NCBI GenBank assembly: GCA_030765045.1
Contig: CM060962.1
Location: 93,530,412 to 93,594,411 of the forward strand
Length of the DNA: 64,000 bases
Direction: 5' to 3'
DNA from: Tenodera sinensis
Lineage: Eukaryota; Arthropoda; Insecta; Mantodea; Mantidae
Shown: piece after piece, positions 32,538-44,189 of the stretch
Layout of the letters: the number at the start of each line of letters is the position of its first letter
How positions within the stretch are numbered: position 1 is the stretch's first letter
Notes under the pieces: model-generated
Told to the model about the DNA's origin: nothing
Databases searched by the model: none
What the model saw: only the letters and a program-made list of their open reading frames with translations
Program-made: the position numbers and the translations under genes

Positions 32538-35044
32538 GTGAGCAAACATGCGACTAACAACACTGAAGTGGCAACACAAAGGGGTTTTCTCTGGAGCCTT
32601 CGAGAAAGATCTGGCTGCGTCATTGCCTGTGCATTTGTGGAAGTCAAGAAAGGTCTGTATGACATCATCCACTCTATATAAGGAGGCATGGAATCAGCAG
32701 AGGAGAGAGTTACAGTTACAGACACGAGTCTGTCAGTGTGTCAGGTGTCCCTGTACAGAAGATTTAGTGAGTGTTGAGTGATTGCATTGTGGAAGTTAAT
32801 GTATGAGAGGCAGAGAATGTGAAGAAAGACACTGACTGAAAGTACTGAGTCAAGATTACAAGAAGTAAAACTTGTGAGTTATGATAGCACAAAAGACTGT
32901 ATATTTGTGATAACATTTTACAAGACAATAAAATCATAGAAAGCTAACCAGATGGGTTTTGTCACTTTATCACACTGGTGTCAGGAAGTGGGATCCATCA
33001 AATTGTCGTTTTGGCACACTGGTGTCAGAAGTGCGATGTGAAGGTCACCATGGAGGCAATGCTGGAAACATTATTGACTAGAATGGAAAAGATTGAGACA
33101 GAAATGAATAATGGAATGAAAGAAATGAAATCCGGAATGGACAAAATGGAGATGAAAATAGAAGAATGTGAATACCGGCATGAAGAAAATGGAGACAAAA
33201 ATGGAATCTGGGATGGACAGGATGGGAAGTGAAATGACATCTCCAACATGAAGATTGGGGCAAAGATGGAGGGTGTAACGGAAGAAGTTGACACAGAAAT
33301 ATTCGAGATGAAGATAGAGCTATTGGTGAAGATTGATGGGAAACTGGTTGGCATGAAGGAAGATGTAGAAGAACACGGCGAGGTGAAAAACCTTTGCCAG
33401 TGTGTGGACGCCATGGAGGATGATGGGGAACGTCCTACCCCTGGGAGGAAGAGTTGATGGTAGCATCAAGGTACTGGATGCCAGGGGTGGACAGCATTGC
33501 ACAGACCTGGGGAGGGAGCATTTAGTGGCCAGGGTGATAGTTACGCCTGTCTTGGAGAATGGAAGTGTATGACACGACGATGATAAAGAGCCAGCTTGGG
33601 GACGTCATCAAGGATCCCCTAGGGGAGTGTGTCGCAGTTATAGCAAACCAGGACATGTCGTGGAAGACTGCCAACAGGGAAGCCTACAAGCAAGCGAGGA
33701 ACAAGTAAGAACCGACTTGGCGTGGGACATGGGGGAATCATCAGAGCCATCCAATTAGGTGATGCTGAGTGTCATGAATAGAAAAATGGAGGACAACATC
33801 ATCGTGGATGGCAGGATACAAAGGTAGCTGTGCCAAGTACTAGTGGACAGGAGTCCAGCCATGACTGTGATTCGACCGGATGTAGTAGAGGAAACTAGAT
33901 GGACCCTACAAGACAGTGACAGCATTGGGTGACACCTTGCCTGTGGAGGAGTCCTGACTGAAGTTAACTTACGGACAGAGCGTTATAAGTCTGTAGGTGT
34001 TCAGAGCGGGGCTGACAGAGATGATACTGGGACTGGATGCCCTCAGGAACCATGAGGTGATGGTCGACGTTGGCAGGACGGTCTTGTGAGTCGGCAAGAC
34101 GAGACAACGCTCCGGAGCCCCAGCGAGCATCTGGAGGTCGGTAGCATGATCCTGAAGGAGGTTGCAGTTGGACCCAGCAGGAGCAAGGTGGCTGAGAAGG
34201 TGCATCGGGGAGGTCAGCAGACATGGAACACTGTTGGTTGTTTTCACCTTGTGTGCAGGATGACATGTTAACACATCTGGGTGAAGGGCAACTGGAGGAA
34301 GACCCATCACAACTGGTGAGGTTGCCACAGAGGTTTCAAGCAGGATGGCAGACATCGCCCTACCCGGATCAAGGGGCACTACGCCCCGAAAGAATATGCT
34401 CGTGGTACATCAGGATTGTCTGGCCGACTATGATGGTGCTGGTTGGGACGATCAGTGTTGAGGAGGGAGCTGTGTGACGCCGGAATCGGTGCACAACAAA
34501 GGACGGACAGGTTCAAGTTTCTTCACACATACCAGGCCAGTGAGCAAACAAAGGTGCAAGGTCAAGCTTCCTCATACCACTCACGTGAGTGAACAAGTGA
34601 TTAACAACAATGAAGTGGCAACACAAACGGGTTTTCTCCAGAGCCTTCGAGAAAGATGTGGCTACATCATTGCCGGTGCATTTGTTGAAGCTGAGAAAGG
34701 TCTGAGAAGTCATCCCCTTCATATAAGGAGGCATGGAAACAGCAGAGCACAGAGTTACAGTTACACACAAGAGTTGGTCAGTGTGTCAGCTGTGCGTGTA
34801 AAGAAGATTTAATGAAAGTTGAGTGATTGCATTGTTACTTTTAGTGTATGAGAGACAGAGAAAGTTAAGAAATACACTAAAAGGACTGAGTCAGGATTAC
34901 GATAAGTAAAAATTGTGAGTTGTGATAGCACAAAAGGCTGTAGACTGTGTTAACAAGGAGAAGAAAACTGTGTATTTGTGATAAAATTTTAGAGTCAATA
35001 AAGTGATAGAAAAGTAACCAGACAGATTTTGTCATTTCATCACA
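32538..35044 (+). mobile_element. Defective Ty3/gypsy-like LTR retrotransposon
   Basis: Two long direct repeats are LTRs: a 5'-truncated left one (32538-32974) and a fuller right one (about 34471-35044, starting TGTGTGACG). Both hold a TATA-type box (TATATAAGG near 32675; CATATAAGG near 34720) and AATAAA (32927-32932; 34997-35002). A polypurine tract TTGAGGAGGGAGC precedes the right LTR. After the left LTR comes TGGTGTCAGGAAGTGGGAT, a primer-binding site complementary to a tRNA-Leu-type 3' end. Reverse transcriptase, RNase H and integrase are missing, so the element is non-autonomous. A primer-binding-site-like sequence also follows the right LTR. Confidence 0.8.
33050..34470 (+). pseudogene. 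gag and protease remnant of the LTR element
   Basis: The first part is a charged coiled-coil (repeated MEKIETEM / MKEMKSGMDKMEMK-like heptads), as in many gag proteins. Near 33632-33676 lies a CCHC zinc knuckle of nucleocapsid type in which the second Cys is Tyr (C-R-S-Y....H....C). Near 33840-34070, with frameshifts, are decayed protease segments (LVDRSP where an active site has DSGA; later EMILGLDALRNH-like). It is a broken old copy with no complete domain. Confidence 0.65.
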
Positions 35045-35165
35045 CTGGTACCAGGAAGTGGGCTTTGTTAAAATTACCACTTTGTTGAAATATTATAACC
35101 TACAGATGACAAGGAATTAATGGAAGTTATTAATAGGTACCTTTGGGAATAAGGGATCAGATGAT
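35045..35165 (+). pseudogene. Left piece of an RTE-like LINE relic
   Basis: After the primer-binding-site-like tail of the LTR element, the frame ELMEVINRYL begins an RT fragment that continues on the far side of LINE-G at 40989. The two sides share AAGGGATCAGATGAT (35151-35165 and 40989-41003), the LINE-G target duplication, so they were once contiguous. Confidence 0.6.
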
Positions 35166-35413
35166 GATGATGAGTATGGCTTTAGGGCGCTCAACTGCTA
35201 TGGTCATTAGTGCCCAAGCAACACTAAAAGCATAAAAAAGTAAAAACTAGACCATCAAGTCTACAACTAAAAACAATAAAAACATTAAAACTGTCACCAA
35301 AAACAGTGTCAGCAACTGCACATTTAGCGAAAACGGAAGCGCAGGATCACATTAATAGATAAAAACTCGCATCAACGCCCAAATATGAAAAACACAAAAG
35401 ATCTGTATGAGAG

Positions 35414-38400
35414 TCACACACAAGAGCACATTCCGTTAAAATGCATAAAACGTAACACACGCTCCACAGCACCTGTAGTGTCCGCCAGCACCTCAGCCAG
35501 GGTGGCTGGCAGGCCCAGTGAGTCACGGAGCTGGCTTAAATGCTGACACTGAACTAAAACATGCGAGGAAGTCCTCCAGGTAACAGGGAGGGATTTCACC
35601 TCCTGAAGTTTATTCCCCTGAACATCATGCCAGGTACCACTCCACCGTGAGAGGAGGGCCAGACATAAAAATGCGCCAAAATCGTCAGAGGGAACGGAAG
35701 AGCTAAAAATCCTGGGTGCTAAAACTGCTGCCTTTGCCGTAGAATCGGCAGCCTCATTTCCCTGCAAGCCTACGTATCCAGGTACCCACACAAAGGAGAC
35801 GCCAGTGCCAGCACTGGCGAGGGCATGAAGGTAGTCCTGGACACGCTGCACCAAGGGATGGTAACTGTACAGCGTCCGTAGGCTTTCAAGAGCACTTAAA
35901 AATCAGAACAAATAATGCAGCGCCGGAAGGCCTGCCGATGAACATATAAAAGAGCTTGGTAAATACTAAACAGCTCTGCCGTAAAAATCGAGCACTGCGG
36001 TAAAAGACGAAATCTAAAACTCTCGCGGCCATGATTAAAAGCACATCCTACTCCCCGATCGTCCTTGGAGCCATCAGTGTAAATAAAAGTACCGGGTCCT
36101 AACTGCGCCTGCACATCTAAAAAGGCCGAACGAAGAACTGAATCTGGCGTCGACGACTTCGCCATGGACAGCAAACCTAGATCAATGTGCGTCACCGAAC
36201 GAAGCCACGGGGGAAATCGAGTTTCTCCCTTGGGATATGTGGCCGGTAAATCTACGTCCAACAGCCGAAGCAATAAACGAAATCGAACGCCAGGAGGGAG
36301 CAGGGCCAGGGAGCTCGACGAGTATTGGCGGTCCAAAGTATCATTAAAAAACGAACTAAAAGACGGGTGTTCTGGCAGACTAGAAAGTCTGCAAGCGTAG
36401 TTGCAAAGAAGAACATCCCGCCGATAAGAAAGCGGGGGTTCAGCAGCTTCCGCACATAGGCTGAGAACCGGGCTTGTAGGACAGGCGCCAATACTCAATC
36501 GTATACCACGGTGGTGAATGGGATCGAGACGTTTTAAAACCGACGGCCAAGCTGATGAATACACAATACAACCGTAGTCAAGTTTAGATCGGACCAAAGA
36601 ACGATATAATCTTAAAAGAACAGTCCGATCGGCTCCCCATGATGTGCCACTTAAAATACGTAAAACACTAAGAGAACGGTCACACCTGGTCTTCAGATAT
36701 GATATATGAGAGGACCAGCTAAGCTTCCTGTCAAACACCAATCCCAAAAATTTCGCCTCGTCTGCAAGAGGGAGAACATCTGGACCGAGGTGAAGAGAAG
36801 GCGGGAGATAGACCTTCCGGCGCCAGAAGTTCATGCAGACGGTCTTCTCGGCGGAGAACCTAAAGCCGTTTTCCACGCTCCAAATAAAGAGGCGATCAAG
36901 ACAGAGTTGGAGGCGCCGCTCGAGAAGATGAGTCCGCCGAGAATTAGAGTAAATGGCGAAGTCATCCACAAACAAGGAAGATGACACACCAGCAGGAACG
37001 CACTCCACAATGGGATTGATGGCAATAGCAAATAGTGTGACGCTGAGTACCGAGCCCTGCGGTACTCCGTTCTCTTGATTAAAAACGCGAGATAAAACTG
37101 AACCCACCCGTACGCGAAAGACTCTATCCCGAATGAACTCCCGAATAAAAAGGGGCAGTCGGCCACGAATGCCCCATCTATGGAGGGTGCGAAGAATGCC
37201 ATACCTCCAGCAGGTGTCATACGCCTTCTCTAGATCGAAAAATACAGCAACCGTTTGGCTCTTCCTCAGAAAACCGTCCATGATGTGCGTGGATAATGAG
37301 ACTGAATGGTCGACCGTTGAACGGAATCGACGAAAACCGCCCTGAACTATAGACAGCAAATGTTCAGATTCAAGCCACCACGTCAATCGTCCGTTGATCA
37401 TGCGCTCCATCACCTTGCAGATCACACTGGTGAGGGAGATCGGACGATAGCTGGAAGGTAGATGGCGATCCTTCCCAGGTTTTAAAATCGGGACGATGGT
37501 GGCTTCGCGCCAAGCACATGGAAATGCTGCTGTACGCCAGATACGGTTATACACATCTAAGAGGAAGAGTTTGCCAGCTGAAGACAGGTGCTGCAACATT
37601 AAAAGATGGATACCATCCGGCCCAGGAGCGGAGGGTTTGTAGGAGCCCAAGGCCCGCTCCAACTCGGCATGGTGAAAAAGGCGTTGTAACTCTCCCGGTT
37701 GGTAGAGTTAAAGCAAATGTTATGAGATTCGACGCTATTTTTGATAGGTAGAAAATCCGGGTGGTAGTGCGAAGAGCCTGACACATCAGCAAAGGCGTTG
37801 CCCAGAGTGTCAGCGACAGCTCTAGGGCAAACAATGGTGGTGTTCTGGATCCGTAAGCCAGGTACGGTAACCGACAAAGCTTTGCCGGCCACACGGCGAA
37901 GCTTATCCCAAACGACAGACGAAGGCGTGGATGGATTAAATGACTCCACAAAACGGAGCCAGGATGTCCTCTTACTCGCCTGGATGATGTGACGAGCTCT
38001 GGCGCGAGATCGCTTAAAAGCGACCAGATTCTCAAGTGTAGGGTGGCGCCGAAACACCCGCAAAGCCGCCCGTCGCGCACGGACGGCCGCTCGTCATTGG
38101 TCGGTCCACCAAGGGACCGGCAAACGTCTCGGGTGGCCAGACGACCAAGGTATGGCACGCTCGGCAGCGGTAACAACGACGGATGTGAGGTGGGCCACCA
38201 TCTGGTCAACATCTGCGAAGAGCAATCGTCAAAAACAGCCAAGCGAGTATAAAGGGGCCAGTTCGCTCTGTTGAGTCGCCAGGAGGGTACACGTGGCGAA
38301 GGTACGTGGTGCGACAGGAAGCTGATACTACATGGAAAATGGTCGCTGGAGAAGGTGTCAGAGATGACGTTCCACTCAAAACGATGTGCAAGCTGAGCTG

Positions 38401-38967
38401 AGCAAATTGAGAGGTCCAGGTGGGAGAGAGTGCCAGTAGAATCAGAAAGGAAAGTTGGTTCACCAGTGTTTAGAAGAGACAGAGAGTTCTGTGTGAAAAA
38501 ATTGGCTAGGACGGTCCCCCTTGCGCACGCCCGAGGTGAACCCCAAAGCGGGTGGTGGGCATTAAAGTCTCCCAACAGAAGATAGGGTGTTGGGAGCTGG
38601 GACACTAGATGGGACAGGTCCCCTATAGCGAAGGGGGAACAAGGCGGTAGATAAAGGGAACAGAGAGTAAAAGAAAAGCCTGGTAATCTCAGAGTAACAG
38701 CAACAGCTTGCAATGGAGTGGTGAGATGACTGGCTGATAAAAAGCGTCGTTGCGAACGAGGAGCATGACACCTCCATGTGCAGGAGTACCGGGTTCCGGT
38801 GGGAGGTCATAACGCACCGGAATAAACCCAGAAAACGTGAAAGAGTCTTGCTGGCGAAGCTTGGTCTCCTGCAGGCACAGAATAGTAGGGGACAGCGAAT
38901 TACAAAGTGATGTTAAGTCAGCTCTACGCGCACGTATGCCACGTGTATTCCACTGAATAATGGACAT
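35414..38967 (-). pseudogene. LINE-G ORF2: endonuclease, reverse transcriptase, RNase H
   Basis: It starts MSIIQWNTRGIRARRADL (the N..GI endonuclease opening), then LCLQETKL and LLGDFNAHHPLWGS and the SDHFPCSISF end of the APE domain. RT follows: PGPDGIHLLML, YRPISLTSVICKVMER, GFRRFRSTVDH, GVPQGSVLS and the catalytic LFVDDFAIY (FVDD rather than FADD). RNase H has YTDGS and a second half WVPGYVGLQGNEAADSTAK; the catalytic ICSDS position is hit by a frameshift near 35897. Further frameshifts lie near 38700, 38070 and 37650. All domains are otherwise long and clear, close to the usual 1,100-1,200 residues. Confidence 0.9.
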
Positions 38968-39000
38968 CCTGGGACAAATGGGATAAGCTGTCGTCCAGGG

Positions 39001-40299
39001 TCACTTGACCGACGGTTGGCGCTTTAATTTGCCCTTCTGACAGCGCGTGGGGCTAGGGCTCTTTGGAGCAGGTGGTTCTTGCTCCATGGGCTCTTCGGAC
39101 GGAAGAGGCTCTGTGTCACCAGTAGCAGAGGATAGGACTGTGTACCGGTTGCCTACGGTAACGGGAGTTGGAGAGACCCGTGGCACCCGACTATGCCCTC
39201 TGCTGTCCTGAGAGCATGAGCGCCGGGGAGGAGAGGGGGAAGTGGCAGGAAGAGCACACTTCCCACCGGCAGAGGTCGTTGGGCCTTTGAGAAAGTCACT
39301 ACGTTTAGGTTCAATTCGGAACTTGCGGGTTTGAGGGCTAGTAGGGATAGTCTTGGAGCTGGTACTGGTTGAAGCTGTAGCTGTGGATGGTGCACGAGAA
39401 GGTGTGTTGATGGTACTGGCTATAAGGGAGGTTTGAGTACCTACATCCCGCTTTGGTACTGGGGTTGACACTACTGAAGTAAAAGTACCAAATTTGAGTA
39501 TCGACGTCTGCCGAGCAAGGTGGCGTTTGCGGGCTTCAGAGAACGATAAGCGCTCTTTGACCCGCAGCTCTTGAATAGCCTTCTCGTCCAGGTAACGTGG
39601 ACAATCGCGGGAAGTCGCCGGATGGGCACCTCTACAGTTAACACAGCTAGGAGCAGATGGACACGCTCCTTCGTGGGCATCTTTGTTACAGGTGACACAA
39701 ACAGGAACAGAGGTTTTACAAGAGGCCTAAGTATGGCCATATCGTTGGCATTGGAAACACCGCATAGGGCGGGGGATATATGGCCGAACGTTAATGACCT
39801 CATAGCCGGCCTTTATCTTCAGAGGGAGATCGAGTCGGTCAAAGGTAAGAAAAAGCGTACGGGTATCTACTAGCGCTCCGTCACGCTTTGTTCGGACTCG
39901 AGAAACAGAGGTTACTCCCTGATCAGACAGGTAACCCTGAATCTCTTCCTCTGGCATTCCGTCCAACAAGTGGGTGGTATTGACACCTTTGGAAGAGTTA
40001 AGGCTCCGGTGCTTCTCAACACGGATCGGATATCCGTGGAGTAGTTTTGCCTTCAGCAACCTGTCGAATTGAGTGGACGTATAAGTTTCGACAAGTAGTG
40101 ATCCTGATCTAATACGGGTTCATGACTTGACTGGACCGGCTACTTTGTCTAGACCTAATTGAATGACAAACGGGTTCACCTTAAAAAAAGACTGTCCTTC
40201 TTCCCTCCTACTGATTACTAGGTAACGAGCTGTGGACGCTACGTATACCTCTTTTTCATCATTAACCTGTTGTTTTCTTTTAATGTTTTGGTGTGCCAT
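39001..40299 (-). pseudogene. LINE-G ORF1: gag-like protein with zinc knuckles
   Basis: Start taken at MAHQNIKRK (40299), although the frame is open to 40356. After an N-terminal RNA-binding-like region come three CCHC-type knuckles (CFQCQRYGHT..SC; CVTCNKDAHEGAC; CVNCRGAHPATSRDC), then a Ser/Thr/Pro-rich basic tail ending near LKRQPSVK. One frame runs the whole way and is broken only by a TGA near 40120 and a TAG near 39728 inside the first knuckle. The family role is RNA binding and RNP assembly. Confidence 0.85.
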
Positions 40300-40381
40300 A
40301 GAAAAGGCTATAAATTTCATCCCCCAGTGCTCCCCACCCACCACGGAGCCCAACAAGGGGGCTACACAGGGGATATAGCGG

Positions 40382-40617
40382 CGGCGCCGTGGCCGAGCGG
40401 TTAGCGCGCTCGCCTACCACCTAGGCGGCCCGGGTTCGATCCCAGGGACCCGCATGTGGTATTCGTGGTGGACGAAGCGGCGTCAGGGCGGGTTTTCTCC
40501 GGGTGCTCCGGTTTCCCCCGCCATCTCATTCCACCGGTGCTCCATCTTCATGTATCATCAGTGTCACCGCCTGCGGTGCCGTAGTAGTAAAAGCGGGCGT
40601 TAAACACTACAACACAC
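40382..40617 (+). repeat. SINE-2 copy b, complete, in the LINE-G 5' UTR
   Basis: The tRNA-like head has box A TGGCCGAGCGG and box B GGTTCGATCCC, then a G+C-rich body and a tail TTAAACACTACAACACAC. An 18-bp exact duplication ACACAGGGGATATAGCGG (40364-40381, 40618-40635) shows it inserted after LINE-G, upstream of ORF1 on the opposite strand. The head resembles a tRNA with a long first arm, but the molecule continues well beyond a tRNA. Confidence 0.93.
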
Positions 40618-40988
40618 ACACAGGGGATATAGCGGGCTCGCCGTCCCACTCACTCTGGAGTTCAGTGCAATACCTAGTCCTGGCCGATTGACTAGGGGTG
40701 GGTTAGTCCCTAGCCTCCCGTTTAGGTGAAGCAGAAACCAAAGCAGTGTATCGGAAATGCGCACCCTCCCCAGATTCAGAAAAGAAACTGTCCCGGCCTC
40801 AGATACGCACCCCTCAACCACCAGGATAATCCTTTCCACCGACACGGGTCTCCACGCACAGCCTACACGTGGGTGGGCAATTTGACTGACTCCCTCACCA
40901 CGAAGAGGAGCCCACACCGAGGGAGTCAGTTGGCTCGGGACCCCAGGCGCGTCAAACCCGGACCTACCGTAGTAGGTCCCCCTGGGGG

Positions 40989-41365
40989 AAGGGATCAGAT
41001 GATTCACATACTGGAGGAATGCTATTTGCAGACGACTAGGCAGTCATTACATAGGAAATTAAAGATATTAAGTATATGGTGAGAAAATTGTTAAAAGGAT
41101 ATGAAGAATAGAGCCTGAAAGTAAATTTATATAAAACATTTTATGTGGGACGTGGAACAGAGACTGAAGATTTAATTTTATAAGCTGAAAAGGGTCTCAT
41201 AATGAAAGGTTTTAAAGAATTTGAGTTCTTGAGAATTAGAATTAATGAAGTAGATAGACTGAGTGACACAAAAAACAGAATTACAAAGGCTGAGCACCTA
41301 CAAACAGGTTAAAGTATTTTATGGGGCAGAAACATAACTCTGGGGAACAAAACAAAATGTTCATC
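40989..41365 (+). pseudogene. RTE-like LINE relic, reverse transcriptase part
   Basis: Continues from 35085-35165. A frame reads GMLFADD, then a stop, then YMVRKLLKGYEE, VNLYKTFYVGRGTETEDL and a decayed EFEFLRIRINEVDR. This is the RT catalytic box and following palm/thumb segment of RTE-like elements. Several stops. It ends where a Penelope element begins, next to TTGCATAGCTTTCACGG. Confidence 0.75.
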
Positions 41366-43377
41366 AAATTGCATAGCTTTCACGGCCAGAGTCATAAAAC
41401 AGAAAATGATTATCTGGGCTTGTGGGCCATGGTTTAGTGGAAAATCTCCTTCCAGACATTTCATTTGAAGCTGCATCAAACATCCTTTGTGGTGTGACCA
41501 TAGTACTCTGCTAATCTTAGCGATGACTGATATGGAGCCATTTGGTTTTACAGGCTTTATACGCTTAGCATGTGTGGGTATATGACGGTTGGTCCGGTTC
41601 AGCTGCTGTGTGGGATGGGTTAAAGTGGGGCTGCTTCCATTGTGTGTGATTGTTGTCGATGGGCTGGTATTTTGAATTTGTCGATGGGCTGGTATTTTGA
41701 ATTTGTCTCTGGTCAGGAGTTTTGCATGCTTTGCATAATGCTGGATGCCAAGCTTTATTTAAACACTTTGTTTCTTCCTTCCTATTGAAGTTATCTTCAT
41801 GTCTGGAAATCTCTATGGCTTCACGATTTAACCAGATGTAATAATGAACTGTGGAAGACAGGAGAGTTGTGTCTGAATACTGTATAATGTGTTCCCCTGG
41901 TGCTAGTAATGCATGTTCTATGACTGCAGACTTTTCTGTTTGTCCCAAACAGCAACATCTCTTGTGTTTACTGTACGTTGAGTGGTCCCTATATAGACAG
42001 AGCCATACGAGCACAAAATTCTGTACCCGCAGAGGAGTGTGGTTCTTTTGGATCTTTTGCTGAACATATAATGTTCTGTATTTGTTGTGTGGGTTTGTAG
42101 ATGGTGTGGATGTCATGTTTTCTGAGAACTTTCCCAATGCGATCAGTAATACCTTGATGTATGCCAGATGTGCTTTATTTTTTCTTTAGGGTCAATTTGT
42201 TTTGGTGAAGACCAGGGTTTCCTTCTGGGGTGTAAGGCACATTTAACTTCCTGGCTGGTGTAACCATAGGCCTGCAAAGCACTATTAATGTGAGAAAGCT
42301 CCACAGGGAGTTGTTGTGGTTGGCAGATGCGGTTGGCACGACCTACTAGTGTTTTAATGACAGCTCTCTTCTGGCTGGGATGGCGGTTGGGGAGTTTGTA
42401 TAGATACCCATCTGTGTGTGTGGGTCTGTGGTAGACTGTGTGAAAGAGCGCACCATTGGACTTCCTGGCTACGAGTATGTCCAAAAATGGTAGTTGTCTG
42501 TTGTTCTCAATTTCCATTGTGAACTGTATGCATGGATGAATAGAGTTGATATGACATAGAAAATCTGTCAAAATCTCTTGTACATGGCTCCAAGTGGTGA
42601 ACACGTCATCTATGTAACAAAGCCAGCATATGGGTTTTTGTTTAACAGAATCCAAAGCGGTGGTCTCAAAATGTTCCATGTAATAGTTAGCAATAACTGG
42701 ACTCACTGAATTGTTCATAGCCACTCCATCATTCTATTCATAGAACTCCTGGTTCCATTGGAAGTAAGTGGTTTCTAATACATGGTGGAATAAATTTGTA
42801 ATGTCCTCAGGGAATAATCCTTCTAGAAGAGTAACCGTCTTCTGGATGGGCACCATTCTGAAACTTATAAGGTCATTGAGCTGCACGATCAAGGATTTCA
42901 GCTTTTCAACAAAATGTGCAGAGTTCTTGATGTAAGAGTCAGCATTACCAACATGTGGCTGCAGGGGTTTGGCCAGGTATTTTGCCAAGTAGTACCTAGG
43001 AGATCTGATGGTACTAACTATGGGGCAGAGTGGTACTCACGGTTTGTGGGCCTTCGGTAGTCCATGTAGTCTAGGAGGTAGGGCTTCTGTGCTTTTGGTT
43101 TGTCGTTGCTTTTCCACAGGTATTGAAGACTGCTTAATGAGCTGGTTAATTTTTCACAAGATACATGAGGTGGGATTACACAGAAGTTTGCTGTAGGTAG
43201 CTGGATCCAGTAATTCAGAAATTTTATTTTGATAATCAGAAACATTCATGATGACAGTGGCATTTCCTTTATATGCTGTGCTGATAATCTCTTTGTTGCT
43301 GTTCAGCATTTTTAAGGCAGCCTTCTCCGGTCCAGAGAGATTGCTTTTGGGAGGTTTCGCCCATTGTAGAATCCTGG
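41366..43377 (-). mobile_element. Penelope-like element: RT plus GIY-YIG endonuclease, broken
   Basis: Reverse-strand order: an N-terminal stretch (KPPKSNLSGPEKAALKML and VSDYQNKISELLDPATYSKL), RT motifs (LPPRLHGLPKAHKP, SPVIANYYMEHFE, and the catalytic WLCYIDDVFTTW near 42600), a linker, and the GIY-YIG nuclease (CSYGSVYIGTTQRTVNTR). It ends in a tail finishing ATGACTCTGGCCGTGAAAGC. Frameshifts lie near 43010 and 42730 and in the nuclease. Penelope elements are a retroelement class related to telomerase RTs. This copy interrupts the RTE-like relic to its left. Confidence 0.88.
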
Positions 43378-43429
43378 CACAGCAACGGCATATCTCTTCT
43401 GCAGCACAACCAGTCTCACAGACTCACAG

Positions 43430-43708
43430 TCTACCGCAAACCCACACACACATACCGGTATCCATGCAAACTGTCCAACCACCATCCCAGCCAGAAGAGA
43501 GCTGTCATTAAAACACTAGTAGAGTGTGTCAACCACATCTGCCAACCACAACTACTCCCTGTGGCTCTTTCTCACATTAATAGTGCTTTGCAGGCCAATG
43601 GTTACACCAGCCAGGAAGTTAAACGTGCCTTACACCCAAAAAGGAAGCCCTGGTCTTCACCAAAACAAATTGACCCTAAGGAAAAGAATAAAGCACATCT
43701 GCCATACA
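43430..43708 (+). pseudogene. Penelope-like RT C-terminal piece, opposite orientation
   Basis: The plus-strand frames match the end of the RT of the adjacent minus copy (HPSQKRAVIKTLV, LSHINSALQANGYTSQEVK, RKPWSSPKQIDPKEK). The match stops at CATACA (43703-43708) and resumes at CATACA (47297-47302), at the same position of the Penelope sequence. The two pieces are therefore probably one copy split by 43709-47296. Its junction with the minus copy at 43378-43430 makes a head-to-head pair. Confidence 0.75.
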
Positions 43709-43944
43709 GATGAGGGAGAGCATTAAGGTTGCATGGTTGATGCATTATTTGGTGATGAGTGAAGCCCTTATGTTAGATAAAATGCCACTTAGTACTGTGT
43801 GGTAATAAATCAAAAGTTGTGTAGATATAGCCATATTTTGAGGCATTTGGAAGTGATAAAACCAATTTTTAATTTTGTGTTCTTAAGCTGTAGCTCCCTA
43901 TTTGAATTACAAATGCCTTTTTAAAAATCAACTTGATTGGGAAG

Positions 43945-44100
43945 GTGAACCATGGATCGTCCAGTTCCTCTAACCACTGAGCTATCACGGCAACATGCCA
44001 GCACTATATTAAATTCTCCAACTGACTCGCCTTTTTCCCAGTTAACCACAAGGAGATCTCATTCATATGTGATAACATAACCTAATTACCACCAAAGGCT
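43945..44100 (-). repeat. SINE-4 copy a
   Basis: On the minus strand the sequence has a tRNA-like box A (TAGCTCAGTGGTTAGAG) and box B (CCATGGTTCACC), preceded by AGTCAGTTGGAGAATTTAAT and ACCTTGTGGTTAACTGGG-like sequence shared with the two copies near 60 kb. The tRNA-like part lies downstream of shared sequence, unusual for a SINE head; it may be a composite. The ends are not defined. Confidence 0.5.
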
Positions 44101-44189
44101 ATGGAAGTTTGTCAATGGGTCAGAACTGAAAATGTGGGCAGGAACCCTCAAAGCTTGTTGAAATAACTATCATATTTATAGTAAACTAA

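Larger units (their letters stand above)
35166..40988 (-). mobile_element. LINE-G: nearly complete non-LTR retrotransposon carrying a SINE
   Basis: A 15-bp duplication AAGGGATCAGATGAT (35151-35165, 40989-41003) bounds a 5.8-kb minus-strand copy. Its parts are a G+C-rich 5' UTR (40988 to about 40300, beginning GGGGGACCTACTACGG), ORF1, a 33-nt gap, ORF2, a 3' UTR and a (ATC)n tail. Removing the SINE at 40382-40617 leaves about 5.6 kb. G+C content is visibly higher than in the surrounding intron. The presence of a 5' UTR suggests a full-length insertion. Confidence 0.92.

Noticed and set aside
33025..33502. Minus-strand Phe/Ser-rich frames opposite the gag coiled coil
   Set aside because: Shadow frames of the heptad-repeat gag region.
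37133..38252. Plus-strand basic reading frames within LINE-G
   Set aside because: Antisense shadows of the GC-richer ORF2.
40382..40460. tRNA gene with long variable arm
   Set aside because: It continues into a SINE body and is flanked by an 18-bp duplication.
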